64,000 bases of DNA from Warburgia ugandensis (Eukaryota; Streptophyta; Magnoliopsida; Canellales; Canellaceae), in the NCBI GenBank assembly GCA_035236585.1, contig CP141127.1:67561495-67625494 (forward strand), given 5' to 3'. The first letter of the stretch is position 1. Every line of letters starts with the position of its first letter. The notes under the pieces were generated by a model. The model was not told the origin of the DNA. It searched no databases and saw nothing but the letters and a program-made list of their open reading frames with translations. This document shows positions 50,110-62,610 of this stretch, one piece after another. The position numbers and the translations under genes were made by a program.

Positions 50110-52891
50110 TGGTGTAGCTTTAAAATTACTCACAAGTGCACAAATCAATGTAGTGTTTTCACACAAATGAGGTCGATCCGATGAGGAGTCTCACTGATTT
50201 GCAATGGATTGGAATTTATTCAAATTGATTAACTTCAGCCAAAGAAGAAGAGTTGTAATTAAACTAGGAAATTAAACTTAATGATATGGAAATGTGCATA
50301 GAATTAGAAACTAAACTTAGAAGAAACTTACTAAAAGTTAAAACTAAATGAAACTAATGCTAAATTAGCATGAATCAAATTAAGAAACTTAAACTAAAGG
50401 AAACTACTAAAAATGATACCTTCCTAAACTAGAATTAAAAACATTCTAAAAATAGAACTTTCTAAAACCAATTTAGAAAACTTTCTAACACTAAATTAAC
50501 ATGTAAAAATAAGTAACCCATTAGATCAAACTTTAACAACAAATTAGAAACGTGCATGTGAATGGAAACTACCATTAAAGAGACTTTCTTAATTCTAAAA
50601 TTTCCTAAAGATGAAACTTTCTGAAATTCAAAAGGGAAACTTTCTAAAGATAAATAAGATGCAAAAATGAATTAACTAATACTATAACTAAATTAAGTAA
50701 CTAAATTAACCAAGAATCTAAAAGAAAAGGGATTTAGAACCACACACATGGTTTTGGGACTGTTTGCATGATTCTGGAGCCTTAAAGATGATGAAATTAA
50801 ATGCACCTAGATTGAGTTACTATGAAAAATCACTATGGGATCCAATAAACAACATGAAAATCTAAATGGGTACCCAAGGATTCTAGAAAATAAGATTTTT
50901 GATGGCCGGTATTAGAGCACAAATTTAAAGAAAAACCAATTTCAGATTTCGATACTTAAAAATAGTCAATAAATCTTGCAGTAGAAAGCTATTGAAACCA
51001 CATCTTTCATGCAAGGAACCAACCCAGATCTCAAGTAATTTGATGAAATAAACAAATCATAATAAGAATTCCAAAATGACTCCATTGCATTATATCCAAT
51101 TTACATCAAAATTATGAGCATAAAACTGTCCACAAAATATGAAAATTGTGGACTTTTCTAAAGCCTGAAATTCTATCTAAACGACAACAAAATTCCAATA
51201 TAATGCTCACACGTAAAGTATAATGACATGCAAAGAAAACCTAGAAAGGAATTAAAAACAAAAGAAAGGTAATTTGGTAAACTAAGTATGAAAAAACTAC
51301 CCAAAACTAAGGGAAAAAGAGGGTAGAAAACATGAAATTCAAGTGGGAAAATCATGGATTTAAGCTAGCTTTTCTCTTGGCTATCACTACAAGAAATAAC
51401 TAACTTGAATCTTGATTGAATAAAAAAGAAAATAAGTGGAATTGAGGTAATGGAGAAAGGAGAAAGCTAGATCGATAGAAAGGTACAAAACTAGAAAGCA
51501 AAACAATGGAAATTAAGCAATGAAAACTAAACCAAAGCAAGCATACTACTAACCTGAATTGGAGAGCAAATAACCAAGACAATAAATAGAAATTGAAAGG
51601 AAGAAAAGCATTCTAAGAAATCCCAAATTCTAGCAACAAATACCACTTATGGAAAGCTTGATTTCAAGGTGTATCATCCACCTCTACTTGGGAAATTCGT
51701 ATGGAACATGGGGTCATATATAAATGAGTGGTTTTCGAACTTAGGATGGGTTGAAAACATGAGAAAACTGGCCCTAGGGTTAGGGTATTAAATTAGGAAG
51801 GTTAGGTGGAAGATGAATTAGCAAGATGATGTCATAAACATGACATAAGAGAGAAATAATAAGCATAAGCTGGCTAGTTTCTAATTTTAAAAAGGATATA
51901 GGCATCCTTTTCCTAGAAGGAAAGTAGAGCTCTTTCCCTTCAAGATTTATGGTGTTTGGTTAATGAAAAATCAAGGAACTAGGTAAGGAATAAGGTTTAG
52001 GAAAGATGTGGAAAGATCTAGGTTATGATGTTAAGTGAATTGAAGTAGATTTAACGTTTCCTATTTAGAAAACCACTTGATCACCAATTAGGAAAGGGGA
52101 GCATCCTCCTCTTGGATGATTGCTCCATCCTTCAATTAAAAACATAGAACCCTAGTAAGATGGGTGGATTCAAGTTCAAAAATGGATTAGGAAAGCAAGT
52201 TTTTCTCTCTTTATGAGTCCCTTAATGCATGATCATCTTACCTTTTACATTAATCTCACAAAATCCCTTAAAAATTACACTCTTAACATAGGAAAGTTGC
52301 TTGAATTGATGCTCCAATTGTGTGACTCCATGTGGCACTCTTCCTTGGCTTGATGGCTCTCTTTGATGGCCCATTTCTTGGTGGCTTCAGTGGCTTCAAT
52401 GGTTGGCTTCAAGGCTTGAGTAGCTTGTATGGTTTATCACCCTTTTTCATGGCTTTAATGGCTAAGATAGCTTGAATAGCTCAATGCAAAGGTGGTGGAA
52501 ATAAATGGCTTACTACATGGGCCACCTTTAGCTCCTTTGATTGCATCCATTGCTCTTCATTGATCTTGATCTCATGTTGGACTAATGACACTTAGGCTTT
52601 GTCTCCATCTTTTGATCTTGATCTTCAATATTCATCTCGATCAATCTCTGCCATCGGATCATCATCTCTCTTTCTACATAAGTTAAAAAATATCTAAGTA
52701 AATCCTTAAAAAAATATGATTAATCACATGCTTACCTCGAATTATCCTCTGGACCTGCAAAATATCAATTTTTTTCTTCATTAGGTCTAAAAAATGCATT
52801 TGTTACAAATTTTGGCCAAAAACCCAAATTTACTCCAAGTTATAATACATGAGTAACTAATTGGGTGGTTTTTATACAAAATTAGACACTT
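50110..52891 (-). repeat. T3 right LTR (5' LTR)
   Basis: Colinear with 42,265-45,062. Similarity stops at 52,891 inside the ...GACACTT(ATCA) end, so the outermost bases are lost or changed. Confidence 0.9.
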
Positions 52892-55800
52892 CCCCTTCTC
52901 CAATACACCCGACCAAGCACGGACACCCAATCTAGCCAACCACACACATGCATATCCCCTCTTTGCTCCAAAATCCAATCACACGATTGCCCTATGCGTG
53001 CGACCCTTCTCTTTTCCCTTCCCTTCACTTGCGTCTATTTCCATCTCCCCTTCCATCACCAATGACCAAAAATCGAGCAACTGTAACTATCCACCCGTTG
53101 TAGTGATGCCCAGTGACAAGGAAAACTCAAAGTCAAGTTTCGAGACATTCATCACTGTCTTCAATTAGGGTTTTTCTATGGTTATTTGATGAGCTGACTA
53201 TTGACTAAGGAGATCTTGCACAAACAGAAATGAACAACTATGATCAAGATAGATAATGTCGATCTGTCTTTAATCTAACACTACTAATAATGATGCACTC
53301 AAGGAATTAAGCATTAGAGGTAAGATCTATATCCAATTTTTTGTGATTTTTGAGTTTTGTATGATAGATCTTAATTTCTATAAATGTACAGTTAGGATTC
53401 AATTATAAATCATGAAAAATAGAAATCAAACCTTGAATGAGAACACTCAACGACAATCAACTAGGACTATGGATAACAATCTATGTAAATCTATCCATCC
53501 ATGCTTGGATCAGAAGTTGGAAATGCTGATCCACATGACGTACCATAGATTAGGAACCTACAATTTCTATTTTTATGAATTGTAAATAATCCAATGATTG
53601 GATCAATAGAAAACTGAGCATGCAACTATGAACAACAAATTAGACTAATGTGCACATCCATATGACCACCGAAAGTGTGGATTAGGTCATCGATCAATGA
53701 GCAAAGTGACTGCATTGACAATCAAAAATCTGTTCGGTCATGGATTAATGATTAGAAGGTCAATAAAAAATCTGATCATTGGATCATGGTCAGATACTTA
53801 GAAAGAGACCCTATAATACTTTTTGCATGATAAGTAAAAAATCCAACCACCAGATAGTTGAATAAATTGATATCTAACTTATGGCAGTAAAAGTAACCCT
53901 TTCATCACTGATTACACCATTCAAATGGTTGATCAATGGTTAAAGATTGTTGATTCCTAAATATAGCAGTTTGCAATTATGTAGATCGGTAAGACTAGAT
54001 GATGAATAGATAAATTGGACCATTGATTGGAAATCAACAGCTTATATTTGAGCTTCTAATGCTTGAGAAGATAGTGAAACCTAAAGAGATATTTAAGACA
54101 AATTTATAAAAATTCAACAATTCAATGATATGGACTATTAGATCATAATTAAATACAAATAACTAAGTGTATGTAAATATATTAGAAACATGATCATTAT
54201 GTGCTATATAGATTAAGGCACAAATGGATTGACTCATTATTGGATCTACAGTAAGAACCAAGGAAAAGCTTGAGGAATCTGTGAAAATCACCATAAGATG
54301 TAGATAGTTTTAACATCTATTGGCCATTTGGATTTTAAACATATCATTAGTTTTGTTAAAAATATGTGAGCTTTAAATAATTGAATCATACAGATTATTT
54401 GATTATTGTGCATCCTATTTGAAAATTGCATGACTCTCATGAAATTGGTATTTTGTCATGTTATGTTATTTATGCTTTTAAAGAATGTGAATAATTACAA
54501 ATGAGGCATGCAAATTTATGTGTGCTCCTATCTCCATGATGCATGCTTTTATCTTGAAAATGAAAATGATATTGCCTACTACATTATATGCAATTATTTG
54601 TTTTTTAAAGAAAAGGTGATCCTTAAAATGCATCAATCCCATATTTTAAAATGAGTTACAGAAATGCATGGTTTTTCATGAAATATATGTTATATGATAA
54701 AATGACATTTGGATTGAGATATATGTTTGTTAAGGCTAATGAGCCTGGTAGGCATTATGCTAAGAGGTTGTATGGGTTTGGCCTCTAACGTCTCACCATC
54801 AAAGAAGTAGGTATCTGTGCCCAAAGAGGGAATAATTTTTTTTGAATGTTGGTGATAGGAATAACCATTGGAGACCATCACGAAACCCTTTCAAGATGTA
54901 TCCATTGTTGCCGTAGAGATTGTAGTAGCTAGTCTCTATATATCAAAGACACACACAATTCAGCGAGCTGGTTGTGAGCTTAGTGTTCCATGGGATTTTT
55001 GTCTTGTGACCCCACATAGATAGGCTTGTTGACGATGTTTAGATGAGTACTCATAAACAATCGGCTAACATGTTAGCCAAGATGCATACATGCACATGTT
55101 GATATTGTTAGTTTGGTATTGTTAATGTTGAGATTTAACCATTTACTACTTTAGTATTTTGATAATTTTATGATACTTGATTTATCAAGTGAGATGAGTG
55201 CATGATTTAAAAGTGATGCACATATGTGATTTTATGATATGTTATATATTATAGTTTATGAAAAAATTGTGTGGTGGATTTGATCATTGGAAAGATATGT
55301 ATTCAAAATTGCGCATGTTTTAGCATAAAATTGCAATACTTAGTTGATATGTGATTTCAAAATATATTCCCTATCTCTGATTTGAACATTATGTTCTTTA
55401 GAACTACATTAAAAATGGATTAAACTATTGTTTAGAAATGGACTTTTAAAATTAGTATGCCATATGTGAAATTACCTACACAAGCGCAAGCTTGTTGACA
55501 TATTGTAAATTGTTTACAATATCCTAGGACTTTGGAGACTTTGACTTGAGAAAAAGAAATTCAGGTGGACACAATTTTGGATAAAGACAATAGTATATCA
55601 AACTATATAAACAATGTAAGTATATGACTTATCTTTTCTGGACATGTATATGTAATTAATATAATTGGACTGTGATTTGTGATTGGCTATATTGGGATAA
55701 ATGTATGTTATTTTTGTTTTATAATTAAAAAAAGGAGACCAACTTTCTAGTTATCTTGTTTTCTTGAAAGTAAATAACACTCAGAGTTTTCAAAATGAAT

Positions 55801-55921
55801 TTAAAAGGAAAAGATTTTTCTGCTGCACTATTTTTTATAAAATTATTTTTAAATAAGGACCATTCTTGCATTAGGAAATAGTTTTACATTTAAAAATGCA
55901 TCTAAAAACCCTAGTCATCAC
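52892..55921 (+). repeat. Diverged chromovirus-like LTR, plus orientation
   Basis: The right end ...AACCCTAGTCATCACA at 55,921 and the 160 bp before it match, in reverse complement, the first 160 bp of the G1-type LTR (AAATAACACTCAGAGTTTTC, TCTGCTGCA, ATTTAAAAATGCAT). The GGCCTCTAACGTCTCACC...GGTATC block at 54,780-54,815 aligns with the same block in G1 and G2 LTRs. The left limit is not resolved; 52,892-54,400 shows nothing recognisable and may be LTR or older sequence. Confidence 0.72.
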
Positions 55922-56256
55922 ATGAATAATGAAATCTCATATGGTCATAATGCTCCCTAAAATATTTAGGTACAAGCTCTTATCTCATGAGATATGATAT
56001 CATTAGTTCTATCGTTTTATGCTCAACAAACACCAAATGATTATAAGCATCCTTTTATGCCTAAAGAACTTTACATAGACATACTTATTTTGGCTCCCAC
56101 TTTTATTGTTCTTTGAGAAGGACATTGTAGTAATATTATTAATGTACAAAGTCTGGCAAGCATATGAGGTCATTCATGTATAGAATAAATTACTTTACAC
56201 CTACAATATTTCAAGTATACTCATTAATCCATGATATTCTTCATGAAACCAAATGC

Positions 56257-56633
<377 letters not shown>

Positions 56634-57038
56634 CACATCCATTTAATAAGGTAACCTTATTATTGGAGAGGTCTCTTGATACTCAATGTCTATTTTTAAG
56701 TAAATTCCTTAGCTATGATTTGAACTTTGGTCATTGTAAATTACCAAATGAGTTTATTTTTTTCAAACAGACCCCATTTATAACTAATATACTTAGCTCC
56801 TTAGGTCAATGCAATGAGATCTAAAACATGAGCACTCTATAGATTTTTCTCTTCTATCATGGCATTGTACCACAATTTAAAGTTTTATCCATCCATACCT
56901 TATAAAGTAACCTTTAGAAACATTGCAATATTATAATGAGACTCTCATAAATGAATTACAACCATAATGAAATTACTAATTTCTTGATCTTGAGGACCTT
57001 CATAAGTCTTTTATGTTATCCACTTCTTTTGGATTTAA

Positions 57039-57219
57039 GAAAAGGCCATCCTGGTGCATGAAGCTCCAACATATGCAAGGTCCAGAAAGGGATGGACCAC
57101 AAAGGTTCTATAGTATGCAACCTTACCTTGTATTTTTATAAGAGACTACTTTTATGCCTTGAACCCATGACCTCTAGGTCACACAGCAACAACACAACCA
57201 TTGTGTCAAAACTCCCCTT
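57039..57219 (-). mobile_element. Au-like SINE, minus orientation
   Basis: Reverse complement of the same family as 15,106-15,292: the minus strand begins GGGGAGTTTTGACACAATGG with the A box, then the B-box region GGGTTCAAGGC, then the Au body. It is flanked by a perfect 16 bp duplication CTTCTTTTGGATTTAA (57,023-57,038 and 57,220-57,235). Confidence 0.92.
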
Positions 57220-57235
57220 CTTCTTTTGGATTTAA

Positions 57236-58651
57236 ACAATAGATCTATTACAACTTATTCCTCATGGAGTGCTCGATCTTTAGTTGGTACGAGAACCCAT
57301 AGTCCCTTAAATTCTGTCATTTAAGAATTTTCACTCCCACTATTATTGCTAACCTCAAGAAACCTAACAAATTTTTGTCTCAATAAATTTATAAATAAAC
57401 TTGAATTAAGTATGACAACCCATGTTAACAATACTTTTAGTAAATAGGTGCGTCATTATAACCCTCCATGGGTAGGGGCTATAACATGCTCGTAATTGGC
57501 TAATTATCCTTTTAATTGGAGCTAATTTAATTCAAATCTTTTAGAATGAGAAAATTCTATGCTTTTAGGCTTCTAGGACTTTCTCTTCCATCATAGAAAC
57601 CTTTTACTCCAATATGATTAATCTATGAAATAGAACAAACTTCCCTATGGGGCCGATCATCATCTTTCAGAATCAATGACAATTTTATGTCATAATGGTA
57701 ATTATTTCATGCCTTTTACTAGATAGACAGCTATATGTAGCAATCATTACTCAAGATGCTTTGGCTACTCCCAAATCACTTTTGTACCTATAACCATTTA
57801 TAATTTCATAAAATAAGTGGCATGATTTAATAAAGAAATACACATTAGTCTAATCATGCAAACTAATATGACATATTAAGAACAAAAATACGTTTAGCCA
57901 CTTAGATTCTTTCTTAAAAGAAAGATATATGTCTTAAAAGGTCTCTACAAAGAATTGCAACAATTTGCGCAAGAAAATTTTTACATGGCCTAATGATATT
58001 TTATTTCCATCTCTCCCATTCTTTTAACCAACATAAGAGAGATCTCTCCGATTCTTTTAAAATAGTAGAAGCCTACTAGTAGAATATGATTCTTATAAAC
58101 ATTAGAACGTAATTCCTGAGAAACTAGTGGTGTTTGTGCATGTAAAATCAAGTGGCTTCACATTGCAGCCAAGGTACATGCATGGTGCAAGATTTGATAA
58201 TCTAAGTGTTGCATGCTAGACACATCTCAGATAGGCCATCTACAAGTAGTCCAACACTAAGCTATCTCAACCTTTCCGAATGGTCAAGGATTTACTCCCT
58301 TGATGACACTCTTCTTTTGTGCTCGTCCAATAGACATAGAACAAAAGAACATAGACTCGTGATCAAGCATTGGGAGCATAAAGCTTTACTTCAGTCTGGC
58401 ATATGTCATTAAAAGTGTGATCCATGTTATTGAAATATATGTCAAAGTACAGGCATAGCCTATCCTTCTTTGGTAATTACTTGATTAGTTGCTAGGCCAG
58501 CTGAAAGACAAGATCCATGAGTTTCTATGAAACACATTAGTATAGGAGACTTTTAAAGACTTTAGGAAAAAAGTCTCCCACACAGTGTCACTCTTACACT
58601 AGAGCCAATAAGAATAAGATACTTCTTTGTTCACACTTATTACCACTTTTA
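57236..58651. other. Unassigned non-coding stretch
   Basis: AT-rich. No family or gene recognised; reading frames are short and without family resemblance. Confidence 0.4.
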
Positions 58652-59110
58652 GGGGTGGCAAATTGTATCTACTAGTCATGTTTGTGTCATGTCGAGATTG
58701 AATTATTAGAATATATGAGTTGACACAAGCACGACCATATTAATAATCATGTCAATAACCTATGGCTCAAACACAATCTGATTATTAAACGAGTAGATAC
58801 AACATGACTCATATAACACGATTAGAATGTACCCTATAGGACAGTTTTCCAAAATCATTCTATATTATATATAATATAATACAATTTTTTAAAAATCACC
58901 TTATATTATATATAATATAAGATGGTTTTTGAAAAACCATCCCATAATCTTATAGCAATATAAGATGATTTATCAAAAACCGTCTTATATTTAAATATAA
59001 TATAGGATAGTTTTCAACACGACTAGTTAACCAGATGCAAGTCAGACAAGTCAACACGACAAATTAACAGGTTGAGAGTCAAAAGGGTCAATAAATCCAC
59101 ACATTAAAAG
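58652..59110. repeat. Degenerate repeat with embedded CACTA-like inverted motifs
   Basis: Begins TTAGGGGTGGCAAATTG, the start of a common plant short-repeat type, with CACGAC-rich sequence on both sides. Its middle (58,838-59,018) holds inverted copies of TATAAGATGGTTTTTGAAAAACCATC, the same motif as C2's subterminal repeats. It may be a remnant CACTA end inserted in an older repeat. Borders were not resolved. Confidence 0.55.
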
Positions 59111-59199
59111 GCAAATGTATACAATTTCTCTTTACTAACAGGCCTGGACTTCCGCACGCCTGCTATGAAGTCCCCCCAGTGAGATGGGTGCACTCATCT

Positions 59200-59465
59200 T
59201 TTCATTTGATAATACAATAAACAATTAGTCGTAATTTACTAATTCTCCAAGGAGAATGACTTATCCACAGTACATTGTCTTTTACTTAAGTTCTAATAGC
59301 AAACTGATAGTTAAGCTGAAAGTGAGATTCAGAGTATATTTCTGCATTTAGAGTCCATCGCCCGGGCAGAATTTGGGGTCAGTTACCTCGTTCACTCCTG
59401 AGGGGGGAATAAAATAGAAGAAAAACGATAAAAGCGGATTCATGCATGATTTTGTTTTCTCCAAT
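59200..59465 (-). other. Probable 3' untranslated region of SWI3A
   Basis: Sequence just downstream of the stop codon; the exact polyadenylation site cannot be placed by eye. Confidence 0.45.
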
Positions 59466-61768
59466 CTACTGTATACTACCTACCAAAGGCTTTCCAAAAG
59501 TGTGTTCCTTCCATCTCGAAATGCCCGCCTTGAGAGCCCTTTGTAAGACGTCAATCCGATCGGCCAGAATAGACTCTTTCAGCTGCTGTATTTGACAAAA
59601 TTCCTTCTCCATAATCAATTCCAGCTCCTCAAAATGCTTGATTTTATAGTTAATCTTCTTCATCTATTAAGCACACACAAAATGGAGTTGGAAACCACTG
59701 CTTCGAACTGTTCTGAACCCAACAAAAAAGGAATACATGGAAAGATTTGATCTTGCAAGGTTGTGTTCATAACCCGACACCTCAGAATCAGGTTAGAGGA
59801 TCAGAGACCAGAACAGAAAGAAGAAGATGAGCATCACACCTGTGTATCAATGATGGTAGCCAGTAAATGTTCTATTTCCCTGTCTTCTTGGTCTGCTAGT
59901 AACTTGGCATGAGCAGCTGCTGCACCAAGAGCTGTTGCAATCTCAGCTCTAATTTGCAAAGTTGAAGGGCCTGAATTCTTCTCTGTAGTGGTCACTGTAG
60001 TTTCTGCAGATAAAAGGATGACATAGTAATGGACAGTAACCAGATTTCACAAGAAATGTAGACTGTCTGAGGAAATGAACAGTGCTCAGGAAGGCATTCT
60101 GAAACTGCATTAATTAATATTTTACACGGTTTTAAACTTTCACATGTCTCAGAACAGAATGGTCGTGGCAGGACAGATTGAACTGGAGATAAAAGAGCAC
60201 AAATGAGCGAGAAGCAGATCTATGTACTATGACAGTGTCCAACACCCCCTTAGGGCGGCTAACACCAGTATTGACAACATAAAAGCCAAGATCAGCTCCA
60301 AGAATGTCATATACGGGGACAACATGAAGAAGAACAAGTGAGATTGCACAGGAGCAACAGCCCGAGTCATGGCTGGAAATGAGGTTATGCGTAAGTGAGA
60401 GACTCACAGTTTCCTCATGAAACTAGGTTGTCACAAGTTCGAGGGAAAGTCAAGTTCGAAGTTTTCACCTATTAAGTTCTCAAGACACAGGGCAATCCAA
60501 ACAATGAAATCGTTCATTTCATAGAGATGAAATTACAGGGATATAGATCTTGGTGCTGTAGCAAATTAACACCCTCATCTGCAGCAATACTCATGGCATG
60601 AATATTTTGTCCTTGGAAGTTAAGAAGAGCTTATCCAGTGAATCCCTAAGGAAAAATGTAAAATAAAAATAGAACAAAAACAAAAGCAGACCGTATTCAA
60701 TAGGAAGCAAAACAGAAGACAGGATCACTATCTGCACATATAAAATGTTGTAATATGGCAAAACCAGCCCCAAGTCAATCTCCCTGACTGAAAGTCAAAT
60801 AGGAAGAGATGACCAGATTATGATGTACAACAATATTTATGATTAGAACAATATTTCCAAAGAGTCACCTGATGGTTTACGCCTCTCCTCTATCTCTGAA
60901 TCGTCAACTTTAGCAACTCTGAGACAGTTAGGTTTAGTAAGACACAACAGAATATCTAAAACTAGAAAAAATCTGGATAAAATGGAGTCCCAGTCAAATA
61001 GTCGTTTTAACTAACAAAATCAAACATAAACTAACCTCTCTACCTCGTCATGAGAAGGAGACTCAAACTTGCTGGTGCCATTATCCTCTTCAACATCAAG
61101 TATATTTTTTGCATATGGATTCTCATTGCACAATGCTGTCACAGCTGCCTCGGCTGCAGCAGCAGCAATTGGGGGCCCAGCTACTGTAGACCAGAGAGCT
61201 ACCTAACACAAACACAGTTAGCTTTTTGGACGACCAAAACAAGAAGCACAAAAAAAGAGGCAGTCCTTGCCTGTTTCATCAGTGAAGTACCACCATCCGC
61301 AAATGAAGTAATGCATCTACTATTTGAGGGAAGGCCAGGTATATTACCCCTTTCGGTTTGCTCAGTCTCACAAATATCCTCATGATTCTGATCCTCAGTC
61401 TTGATGGGTGCTTGAACATCAACTGAAGTAGCTTCAGTTGAGCTGATATTGCTCATATGCTTCCTTGAGTTCCTATTATCACCCTTCCCATCAAGTGATG
61501 CTAACATGTACTCACCACAAGGTAGCTGTATTAACCTTGCAACACATTCAAGTTTGCTTTTGGTTTTAACATGGTCTGCAACAAGATTCCAGTCACCCCC
61601 GTGCTTCAACACAGCCTCTAAGAGAAGCATATTCTCCGTATCTGTCCATGCATCAGTACCCCGACCAACACTATCATCTACATGGTCATGGAACTTAAAA
61701 TCGTCTGAGATATAGGTTCCCTTAAAGTTCTCATTTTTGAAGCATTTTACGCAAATAAGAAAGCTTTC
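59466..61768 (-). CDS. SWI3A: SWI3A-like SWI/SNF complex subunit, C-terminal five exons
   Basis: Exons on the minus strand: 61,768-61,271; 61,202-61,036; 60,918-60,869; 60,003-59,840; 59,663-59,466 (stop TAG at 59,466-59,468). Phases join without a break to 358 residues. The first exon reads ESFLICVKCFKNENF (end of a zinc-binding segment), then the SANT domain (WTDTENMLLLEAVLKHGGDW... to LIQLPCGEYM). Later come an Ala-rich AGPPIAAAAAEAAVTAL segment and IRAEIATALGAAAAHAKLLA, then KIKHFEELELIMEKE...DRIDVLQRAL, the conserved C-terminal coiled region. SWI3 proteins (related to yeast SWI3 and human BAF155/170) are core subunits of nuclear ATP-dependent chromatin remodellers. KSKLECVARLIQLPCGEYM fits the SWI3A type better than SWI3B, C or D. 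The N-terminal SWIRM exons lie to the right, beyond the window, if the gene is whole. Confidence 0.9.
60004..60868 (-). other. SWI3A intron (865 bp), GT-AG
   Basis: Donor CAG|GTGACT and acceptor CTGCAG|AAACT. The minus-strand 91-codon frame at 60,132-60,407 lies within it and has no family resemblance. The other GT-AG introns are 60,919-61,035 and 59,664-59,839. Confidence 0.85.
61203..61270 (-). other. SWI3A intron with GC donor (GC-AG), 68 bp
   Basis: Donor AAACAG|GCAAGGA and acceptor TGTGTTAG|GTAGCT. No GT donor nearby keeps both the family sequence (SLMKQ-VALWSTVAGPP) and the phase. CAG|GCAAG is the strong consensus usually found at the rare GC-AG plant introns. Confidence 0.8.
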
Positions 61769-62020
61769 CTGCTAAGATAAAATGAAAGATAATTGTAGAG
61801 GATATATTAGAGATGAGAGATTCAAATCTTAAATTGAGAAGTCTAAGAAGACCCTAAAATAACTTCAAACATCAAATAACTATCTTATGTTTAAATGGTA
61901 AAGACTAACAGAATATTACAGTCATGTATTGAGTTAGTCCATACTCAAGAACAACCAATATGTTAGCATAAATTGACAAGCACACAATACATAAACAGCT
62001 ATCATCCATATAATTACGCA
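61769..62020 (-). other. SWI3A intron sequence upstream of the SANT exon
   Basis: AT-rich, following the acceptor TTTATCTTAGCAG (61,769-61,781). The gypsy element G4 begins beyond it, so the next upstream exon is not in the window. Confidence 0.65.
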
Positions 62021-62567
62021 TGCTGTAATAATAACTTGGATATGCAGCAAGGAGGATCTGGGTGGACTTACTCTAGGAGATGTAGCATTAAGGGACAAGT
62101 GAAGGGATATCATGGGTCTATAGGGGAATTCTATTAGGAGATCAGATCTCGAGGACTTAATCTAAGAGACGTGGCATTAGGGGATCCAGATAGATGGCTC
62201 CTGTTTAGAGGCTATGTAACAGGGACGGTGGAAGGGATATCATGGGTTTATAGGGGAATTCTGTTAGGAAATCAGATATTTGATAGCAGGCCAAGTGGAG
62301 GATTGGCCAAAGGAGGAAATTCGGTTAGAGGAAAGAGAAGGGGGATATGAGGGGAATGAGAGAGGAGGTGAAGCAAAAAGAGAATAGCTTTGGGCTACAA
62401 GAAAAACCAGAGATTACAGGAGACCTTCATTTTCTTCATTGTACTCTTTTACTATCTTTTTTGAGCTTGCATTGTAATCATTGATCAGTTGCGAATTCGA
62501 GCTTTCCCTTTTTGTTTTTACTCTAATGCACTGATTAGTTTATTTCAGCCAAACTCGATCCATAAAT
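62020..62567 (+). repeat. G4 5' LTR (start approximate) with internal duplication
   Basis: Ends near CGATCCATAAATC before the primer site. It contains a partial duplication: GAAGGGATATCATGGGT..ATAGGGGAATTCT..TTAGGA at 62,101-62,142 and 62,231-62,270. The start is uncertain. Confidence 0.6.
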
Positions 62568-62584
62568 CGGTATCAAAGCACACG
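62568..62584 (+). other. G4 primer-binding site
   Basis: CGGTATCAAAGCACACG, a variant of the initiator tRNA-Met site TGGTATCARAGC. Confidence 0.75.
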
Positions 62585-62610
62585 GTCTTAGGGTATGGTC
62601 AAAGACCCGA

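Larger units (their letters stand above)
42265..52891 (-). mobile_element. Ty3/gypsy Athila/Tat-branch element T3 (minus strand), gag-protease only
   Basis: LTRs 42,265-45,062 (3') and 50,110-52,891 (5'), about 2.8 kb each, with an internal region of 5.05 kb. The LTR starts TGATAAGTGTCTAATTTT on the minus strand (the first bases are lost in the right copy) and ends CTACACCA. Primer site, gag and protease are recognisable in order. Between the protease and the polypurine tract no RT, RNase H or integrase sequence was found. Target duplications were not found; the right LTR lacks its last few bases. Confidence 0.88.

Noticed and set aside
60132-60407. 91-codon minus-strand frame
   Set aside because: Falls in a SWI3A intron with clear splice borders; no family resemblance.
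61199-61630. Single-exon 143-codon protein starting at the Met of the SANT domain
   Set aside because: SANT sequence continues upstream in frame (WTDTEN before that Met) and the last residues read into the GC-AG intron; it is part of the SWI3A exon.
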